Assembly: GCA_019096065.1 (NCBI GenBank)
Contig: JAGUCH010000007.1
Location: 704,501 to 768,500 of the forward strand
Length of the DNA stretch: 64,000 bases
Direction: 5' to 3'
Origin: Paracyclopina nana
Taxonomy: Eukaryota; Arthropoda; Copepoda; Cyclopoida; Cyclopettidae
The translations under genes and the position numbers were made by a program. Each line of letters starts with the position of its first letter. Position 1 is the first letter of the stretch. The notes under the pieces are model-generated. The model did not search any database and was not told the origin of the DNA. It saw only the letters and a program-made list of their open reading frames with translations. Of the stretch, positions 57,301 through 64,000 are shown piece after piece.

Positions 57301-59270
57301 TGACCCTGCAAGGTCACCCGCGCTTTTCTGTGCGGGATACAAAAGGTTGATTGTCAATGATACTATTGCGAACCCGAGCGTGCAAGTTAATGGCATTGAG
57401 ACCCGATCCCACATTTTTAAGGCCCACTTGAGCTCGACTCGCGCCATTCAACTCCACCATTCTACTGTTGATATCGAATCATAAAAAGGACCCCAAAATT
57501 GCATCTGACAGCAAAAGTCACGACTCTGCTGAAAAACGTCCATTGGGTGAAATTAAAAAAGATCAAAAGTCCTCCTACTTAATAACAGACTTTAAATTTC
57601 CGCATAATTCTTTATCTTTAATGCGCCGTTCATCTACGCACCAAACTTACATTAATTCTTTTCTACGTAATTAGCAATTTTTTATGAAATTAAAATTAAT
57701 GAGATTAGGTTATGTAAATTCTTTAAAAAAGATTTGTTTTAAATGTCGATGTTCAGTAGATGAACGGGACATCATGTACTCTCTAAGGTCAAATAAACAT
57801 TGTCAAGCCAAAAATGTAACCGCTCTAGATTGGAATTCGGTGATAAGCGGTCATTTTTGCTCAAAACAGATCAATCTGAGCTGATCTAAAGACATAAATT
57901 TTTTCATGGACTAAATCCAAAGAACAAAAAGCCATAAATTAACGGGTGACTTCATCAATTTTAGAGCGAAATCGAATTTATAAAAATACTAATGGGCATT
58001 TATGCAAAGGCCTTGATTAAGATCAATCTCGCGTTGATCTCGATTTTGCATTTAAATTGGCAGCCACCACGTGAAACAACTGTCATTTTTCATGCCAAGT
58101 AAAATTAAAATTAGAAAACTTTCAGTATGAGTCAGAGAATTTCATTTTTTTTGGTGGCTTTTTTGGCAGACTGAAAAATTCAAATCAGGTCATCGGGAAA
58201 GAACGTTTGCCTTGCTGCTGCTGATGAGTCATCCAGGATTTTACAAAAGTTCAGGCCCTCCTGCACAATGGGATAAGTGGGTGCAGAAATTGCCCTTTTT
58301 AATGCGCCTCTGCCAGCAGCCAAGTAAAGTAATAATGGTGCCATTTTGAATTGAGTCATATCACATAGAATAAGAGCTAGCTCTTTTTAAAGCCAACTTT
58401 TGCTCATAATGCTAAAACAGGCCAAAAAAGGCATCTAATTTGAGAAATCCACCTTTATGACTCTATGCACTTTCTATTGAATATCAATACAAAAAGATTT
58501 TCAAGGAGGTTTTTTTTGTAATTTAGTCCAGGAAACTTAAAGCAAAATTGGCAGACACTTATCGAGTCTCATTAACTAAAAATGTGATTTTTACCAAAAA
58601 ATGCTTTAAGGCACAAAAAATTGATAATCGCCCAAATACAGTGAAAATCGCTGCTCTGAAAATGTGATTAAAAGCATTTTAAACGATGTTCAAGTGAGAT
58701 TCCTTTGTGGCCCTCAAACTGGACGATTTTGGTTATAATCTGACCGATGATCTTGGAAGGCTCACAAACAAGGTTTTTGTAGTTGGCCAGATCGATTTCC
58801 AAGCTAATTCCCAACATTTGTTCTCTCAGCAGTTGTTTTTATATGGACATCATCCAGCAGCAGCAGCAGCAGCAGCGGTGGTGGTGGAGGCTTTTTTGAT
58901 GATGGCCTAAAATTTGTCAGAGTTTAAGTGGTTTTGATTTCTGAACAGGTTGACACAGATTGATGTGAGGTTTTTCACACCACCCAGCGCGAGCATAAAA
59001 AGCAGCCATTTATCAAAGTGGCTCCATCCGACATAATTGAGATTATTTGTCGTAAAAATACCAAATTGAGGCAGTTTGCTCCGGCCTAGAAACATCTCTT
59101 GACATGTGATCAGTCTATGTCAAGCATACGCAATTGCGCATCTTGGCATTATATAGCAGTACACGTTTTTGAAACTTTGCAGCAGCCTTGTAGGATCAAG
59201 TACCCAAAAATGGGGCGATGTGGTTCTGTACAACAAGGAAGCTTTTAATCCAGATGGTGACACACACGCA
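54340..59270. other. Gene-poor interval of ~4.9 kb
   Basis: No confident gene. It holds a (GT)n tract at 54583-54601 and a short array of AAAAGTCC words at 56708-56770. A 66-codon minus-strand ORF (57447-57247) with one hydrophobic stretch (PLTCTLGFAIVSLTINLLYP) could be a small membrane protein, but nothing else supports it. CAGCAGCAGC trinucleotides lie near 58855-58880. Confidence 0.45.
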
Positions 59271-59272
59271 AT

Positions 59273-60253
59273 TTACGAGGACTTTAATGCTGTTGGCAGA
59301 AGAGTGGCAAATGTCAAGTATCCGGTGTGTCCGGGCATTGTCAGCAAGGGCACACCCGTGACAAAAGTGGTTTCCATGTCAGATTTCCCAACCGGAGCTT
59401 CGTCCACTTTGCGCTTTTTGCTGCCATGTTCGCCGGGCTCGTCATTATTGGCTAAATACTCTAAGGACTCCTTGCCATGGTCATAAGTGGGAATGGTGAT
59501 TTTCCTCACTTGGAATTCTCTAAGGAGGCACTCCATGGTAGATATTTCGACGAAGCCCTCTTCAGTCATTTTGGCAATGGTTTTTTGCACTTGCTCCAGA
59601 CAGGGCGAAAAGGAGCAGATCCTTCCTCCGGATCCTTGTTTCAAGGACTTCTTGGCGTGCGGAACCGCGTCCCATGGACGTGGCAAGTCGAGGAAAACGG
59701 CATCAGCTACATCCTCCAGATCAAAGCCCTCCTGGCAAACGTCGCGTTGACGCACGGTGACAAATTCACCCACTTTGTGATCATTGAATTCCTCCCTGGC
59801 GAGATCGACTCTTTGCTGGTGGAAGTCAAAGGTGTGCAAGTGTCCGGTTGGCGCTATGGTTCGTAAAATGCTATGAGACAAAGATCCGGACCCGGTGCCA
59901 GACTCGATGACTACTGATCCTGGTTTCAGCTCCAGTTGGAGCAGAATGAGGCTGATGTCAGTGGCGTACAATATCTGAGTCCGGTGAGGCAAAGTCTTGG
60001 TCCACAGCTCGGGGGTCGGGTGCAAGACATACACGTATCCCTTGGACATTTGGACTTTGGTGCCGAATCGCTGTCCTATCAAATCTTTGACCTTCAGTGC
60101 TCCATACGAGGTCTGGAAAATGTTCTCCACAACTTCGCCCTTCTTGGTCTCCTTCGTCGGTGTCACTTTGATTGAATGCATCGTATTGAAACTGATGTAC
60201 AAGATGACCGTGTCATTCTCCTCAATGATGTCCTTGTACGCGTCAAAACTCAT
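59273..60253 (-). CDS. tRNA (adenine-58-N1) methyltransferase catalytic subunit, TRMT61A
   Basis: 326 residues, single exon; the start MSFDAYKDII matches human MSFVAYEELI, so I discard the upstream GTG. Conserved blocks: GYVYVLHPTPELWT, LPHRTQILYATDISLI, the SAM-binding motif VIESGTGSGSLSH, RTIAPTGHLHTFDFHQQR, ADAVFLDLPRPWDAV and the C-terminal GHTGYLTFAT. With TRMT6 it forms a nuclear tetramer that makes m1A58 in tRNA T-loops. The Lys-rich KKRK insert near residue 285 may be a nuclear localisation signal. Confidence 0.95.
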   Translation of the reverse strand: MSFDAYKDIIEENDTVILYISFNTMHSIKVTPTKETKKGEVVENIFQTSYGALKVKDLIGQRFGTKVQMSKGYVYVLHPTPELWTKTLPHRTQILYATDISLILLQLELKPGSVVIESGTGSGSLSHSILRTIAPTGHLHTFDFHQQRVDLAREEFNDHKVGEFVTVRQRDVCQEGFDLEDVADAVFLDLPRPWDAVPHAKKSLKQGSGGRICSFSPCLEQVQKTIAKMTEEGFVEISTMECLLREFQVRKITIPTYDHGKESLEYLANNDEPGEHGSKKRKVDEAPVGKSDMETTFVTGVPLLTMPGHTGYLTFATLLPTALKSS

Positions 60254-60473
60254 TTTAACCGCGTCCACTGACTTGCCACACGTTTTTCAAATCTCCGAAT
60301 TGTTATTTGTTTTTGTTTTATTTCAGGTAAAGTGTTACCAGAGCATTATTATTTTTGATCAGTCGCCGCTTCGGAAATCCGCGAAATCGTCAAAGGTTAA
60401 TCAAAGCGTAAACAAATGCCAATTTTTTTTCAGGCAGAAAATTCCGCCAAATCGTCGGGAGTTAAAAATGCCT

Positions 60474-61701
60474 CTAGAGCTTGCACACGCAGCTCGTGCA
60501 TCGCAGGGAATTGACGAATCCGCAACAATCGCCGCCATCATAGTCGCATTCCGGACGATTCAGATCATCATCGCAAAAACCATCATTGAACTTTATCATG
60601 GTGCGGTTTTTGTCGCAAGAGTCCGGAACATACGCTGGCAACGGCTCCTTGTTCTCCTTGAACATTATTAGGGCAAAGTTAAGCGTATACTGAGATGGTC
60701 TAGAAGATAGAAAATGTTACTAACCATAATTGGAACGATAAAGTCGAGGAATTCATGAACATTGGCGTAGACCCCTGCGTATGTTCGATTTCTGCAATCC
60801 CATCCCCAGCTCACGATGCCGGTGACGACGGCCCTTCCATCGCTGTGGACAACGACAAGAGGTCCACCTGAATCGCCTCTACAAGCAGCGCGATCCGGAT
60901 GTTGAGCGCAAAGCATGGATCTGGTGAGCTCATTTGGGTACAGCTTGGAGCACCTTTCGTTCGGTATGATTTTTACAATAGCCCCTTGAAGATCAGTTGG
61001 CATCAAACCAGTCCAATTACCATCCATTTCTCTCCATTCTCCCCCGCTCGTCTCGTTAGTAGTGTCATTTACTTCCAGCAAGGAGCCCCAACCACTCACA
61101 AATGCATCTTGTCCAGCATAGGAGACCTCAGTGGGCAAGCAGGCTTTGCCTACTTGTTTATTGAACTCGAATGGCGAATCAACTTCAACCAGCGCCAAAT
61201 CATTGTTGTGTTCCACAGTGTAATTGTAGGCCAAATTTCCTCTAGGTAAATGAACTTTCTTGATGCCTCGCACCTATCACAAAATGGATTGAGAAAAATG
61301 CTACAAGAATCTGCTTTTTGAACTTGCTTGCTCCATAGGGTCCGGAATGAAATCATGCGAGCCTGCTACGACAGCATATTCGTTGATCCGCTCCATGTTC
61401 GTAACGAAACAGTGAGCAGCGGAGAGGACAAATTTGTCATCGACAATCACGCCACCACAAATGTGATTTAGAGTCTGTCTTATGGAGACTTGGTAAAACA
61501 AAGGCTCGCCCACTGAGGATCCTCCATGTACCTGTCTTTGGCCTCTCATGAAGCGAGCCGTTTGCCGGGACCCTTAAGTTTTGGATTAAAAATAGCGAAT
61601 TTACCATCACAAAGCAAGCACTACCTACCACAATCGGTGAAAGACCAAGCAAGGGCCCAAGGTAGGATTGGGAGAATAGTAGCTAAGCTCCAAAGCGCCA
61701 T
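60474..61701 (-). CDS. Trypsin-like serine protease with C-terminal Lin12/Notch repeat
   Basis: Exons 61701-61629, 61572-61328, 61273-60725 and 60689-60474 give 360 residues. Signal peptide (MALWSLATILPILPWALA). Catalytic triad H78 (LSAAHC), D131 (NNDLALV) and S241 (CRGDSGGPL). The residue at the trypsin-189 position is Ala, so specificity is probably not tryptic. The activation site reads RQVHGG rather than R-IVGG. The last exon encodes an LNR-type module (about 314-345): C, then NDGFCDDDLNRPEC, DYDGGDC. It has four Cys; the missing two (C2 and C4 of the canonical pattern) are disulfide partners. The second intron uses a GC donor (GCAAGT), required to keep frame and the family spacing EQ|VRGIKKV. 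Secreted. Confidence 0.85.
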
Positions 61702-61923
61702 GATGAACAAACTTTAAATTCTTTTCAGCTCAGCTCTCATCTTATTGCTGAGGGCCGCAGCAAAAAAAAAGAGAAGAACTTCAGCAAAAAAGCTTGAATT
61801 ATTTCAAGCATTCGTAAAGGTCTGGCCATTTTCCATGGGAAAGCTGCCTTCTTCCTGGTGCACCTGGTAGCTCTGCATTCCGCCCAGGACGATATGTGAC
61901 AGGAGATTTGTTTTTGAAGAATT
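61702..61923. promoter_or_regulatory. Two-way promoter region between protease and SNIP1
   Basis: 222 nt separate the head-to-head start codons of the protease (minus) and SNIP1 (plus). No TATA box is clear. Both promoters must share this space. Confidence 0.4.
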
Positions 61924-64000
61924 ATGGCATATCACAGCCCCCCACCAATAAGGAGGGTACCCCCGCCCCCGCCCCCAGGATTCGGGGATGAGGAGTACTA
62001 CCGGCTTTATGGTCGTCCGGAGGAGTACCACAAGAAAAGGCAGCAATACGAGCATGCCCACAGGTCTTGCTCTTTGTCACCACCCCGAAGGCCACCATCA
62101 CCACCTCCACCATCTCACCATCATGATCATGAAGAGATTTTCTACTACCGGAGATCGAAACGGAGGTAAGCAGCCTTTGAAAATTCAGCCTTATAAGCTC
62201 AGCATTTAAAAACTGCTTCATTGATAGCTATGAAGAGGAGTATGATTACTACAGAGGACCAGGGCCAAGAAAACCCATTCACGAGAGGCTGTCTTGGAGG
62301 CCACGGCCTCGAAATCCGGACTACTCTGGCGACGAAGCTGAGGAGAGGTCATCAAGGCCAGAAAGGCCAAGATCGTCCAGGTCATCAAGGCCAGACAGGC
62401 CAAGATCGTCCAGGTCATCAAGGTCCAAGAAGAAGAACTTTGAAAACTTCAAAGTGACCATAAAGAATATGTCTGATGGCACCCCAAGCCTTTCTGGTGT
62501 TGATGAGGATACCGCTTCGAATGACAGCAGTGAGGATAGCGAGAGCTCCAGATCAGTGAGCTCCAGAGCCTCTTCACCTCCCAAGGAGCGTAAAAGAGCC
62601 CGACGAACTTCTAGTAAAACTGCAGCAGCTCGAAGGAGAAGGCCTTCCTCGCCAAGATCAAGATCCAGAAGACCACCTTCGCCTCCTCCACCAAGGCCGC
62701 GTCAGCAGCCCCAGTCTCCTCCTCATCGGAGGCCTCAGCAGCAGCCTCCATTGAAGCGCAAAAGGAGGAAGAAGAACAAGGGGAGGAAGGCAAGGCTGAG
62801 GAAAATGAACATGCTTGGCAATAGGGAGGCCATGAACAGAGAAAACGAGCAGATGATCAAACGGCTTGAGAGAAGGAAAGGCCACCAGCAGCACACTAGT
62901 GAAACTGAGAAGAATCAGAATCTGGCCAAGCTGGCGGGAATCTCCATTCCCAAGGGATCAGCGACTGAATCTAGCCGGAGGAGAAGGGATCGAGAAAGGA
63001 GTACAAGAGATCGGGTGAAAGTTGGTGGCATGGAGAGTTCCTCCAAAGACGGAAAAAGAGGGAGAATCATGCTCTCCAGATCCAGATCGAGAAGCCCTCG
63101 CAGGAAAAGGAGTCGAAGCAGCAACAAATTGGAGGCTGACCATGGCAAGAAAAGCAAGCAGGTGCCCAAAAGTCCTGACAGGTGGAGGCATGACAAGTTC
63201 AGTGAGAGCCTGCAAAGTCCCAAGGGAAAAAGTGATGAGAGTGCCTTTGGCTCTCACTGGAGTCAAATCAGAAGTGAGCGTTCCAAAGAAAGGCAGCTGA
63301 GGAGATCACCACGCTCTTCCAGCTCCAGGTCAAGATCACGCTCAAGGAGGAAACGTGGGCGCCGCAGCTCTTCTCGTTCAAGCAGCCGATCCAGATCGTA
63401 CTCATCGAGTGAATCCTCAAGATCAGTTTCAAGTGCATCTAGTGAGGAAGTCAGGAGAGAAAGGCGAAGACACAAAGCTGCCAGAGAGGCTGCTGAGGCT
63501 CAGCAAAAGGCTGCCACAGCTGCTGAAGCTGCACCAGCAGCTCCCACAACTTCTCACGATGCGGAGCGAGAAGAAGGTGTCAGCATGGAGTTGTCTGGCA
63601 AACTATTGGAAGACACCAATACAGTCAACGGTGTTGTAGTACGATATAGTGAGCCTCCAGAGGCGAGGAAGCCAAGGACCAAGTGGAGGCTGTATGTCTT
63701 CAAGGGCAATGAGGAGTTGCCCATTCTGTACGTGCATCGTCAGAGCTCGTATTTGCTTGGCAGGGACCGAAAAGTGGCTGACATCCCTCTGGATCATCCC
63801 TCATGCTCGAAACAGCATGCTGTGCTCCAGTACAGACTCATTTCGTACAAGAGAGCCGATGGCAGCCAAGGGCGAAAGGTGACACCCTATGTTGTGGACA
63901 TGAACTCTGCCAATGGCACCTTCATCAATAACCAGAGGATCGAGGCCCAAAAGTATGTTGAGCTCGTGGAGAAGGATGTGCTCAAGTTTGGCTTCAGCTC
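61924..64000 (+). CDS. SNIP1-like FHA-domain nuclear protein (3' end beyond window)
   Basis: Exon 61924-62165, then 62228 to beyond 64000, open and joined in phase (AG|C); about 671 residues visible. The N-terminus is Pro/His-rich; the middle is a long Arg/Ser-rich region with RSRSRS runs and basic blocks. The C-terminal FHA domain matches SNIP1: RYSEPPEARKPRTKWRLY, YVHRQSSYLLGRDR (phosphopeptide Arg), ADIPLDHPSCSKQHAVLQYR, then NSANGTFINNQRIE and EKDVLKFGFS, where the window ends. SNIP1 acts in splicing (B-complex) and in CBP/Smad regulation. The N-terminal region is longer than in human SNIP1. Confidence 0.92.

Noticed and set aside
57247-57447. 66-codon minus-strand ORF with a hydrophobic segment
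   Set aside because: Could be a small membrane protein, but a single ORF of this length without homology or promoter evidence is not enough for a gene call.

Overview
The window looks like nuclear DNA of an arthropod, most likely a crustacean. It has two chitin-binding RR-type cuticle proteins, a C-type lectin, a DEG/ENaC channel and animal-type brahma, Drak, HINT1, ATP8A, TRMT61A, SNIP1 and p23 genes. Coding introns are mostly 48-70 nt with GT(A/G)AG ends. A STN1-like telomere gene argues against a fly. A trypsin-like protease carrying a Lin12/Notch repeat recalls the LNR-protease combinations reported from cyclopoid copepods such as Oithona; the copepod assignment is inference.

Layout. 1-5394 (+): 3' part of brahma, with a 3.5-kb intron packed with inverted copies of a tRNA-bearing repeat. 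5502-6983 (+): two tandem paralogous secreted proteins with furin-like sites. 7535-9247 (+): p23 co-chaperone with possible alternative 3' exons. 9907-11195 (+): Tyr/Pro/Glu-rich secreted protein. 11556-12526 (-): a small protein whose stop codon overlaps the start of a STN1-like OB-fold protein. 12676-16321 (-): P4-ATPase ATP8A. 17431-17877 (-): HINT1. 18110-18970 (-): spliced transcript without a long ORF. 19352-20355: foldback element and a small TA-flanked MITE. 20964-22429 (+): glutaminyl cyclase. 22702-24357 (-): two cuticle proteins. 25039-27154: AT-rich TIR element next to a short Thr-rich membrane protein (27130-27342, -). 27783-29210 (+): mucin-like type II membrane protein. 31045-31660 (+): internal exons of an unrecognised gene. 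32622-33523 (+): C-type lectin. 33929-35111: second foldback element. 35501-36637 (-): DEG/ENaC subunit. 37656-54205 (+): Drak kinase with an 8.2-kb intron. 54340-59270: mostly gene-free. 59273-60253 (-): TRMT61A. 60474-61701 (-): trypsin-LNR protease. 61924-64000 (+): SNIP1, cut by the window edge.

The genes do not form one pathway. The strongest unusual signals are a foldback transposon family (two members, each with tandem-repeat TIRs and 9-bp target duplications), the overlapping ORF pair containing STN1, the tandem secreted paralogs, the tRNA-carrying inverted repeats in the brahma intron, the trypsin-LNR fusion, stop-free introns of 3n length in three genes, and repeated copies of a Drosophila-CTCF-like motif. 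Several alternative-start ORFs began at TTG or GTG; I moved those starts to the first supported ATG. Splice sites were read by eye and have no RNA support.
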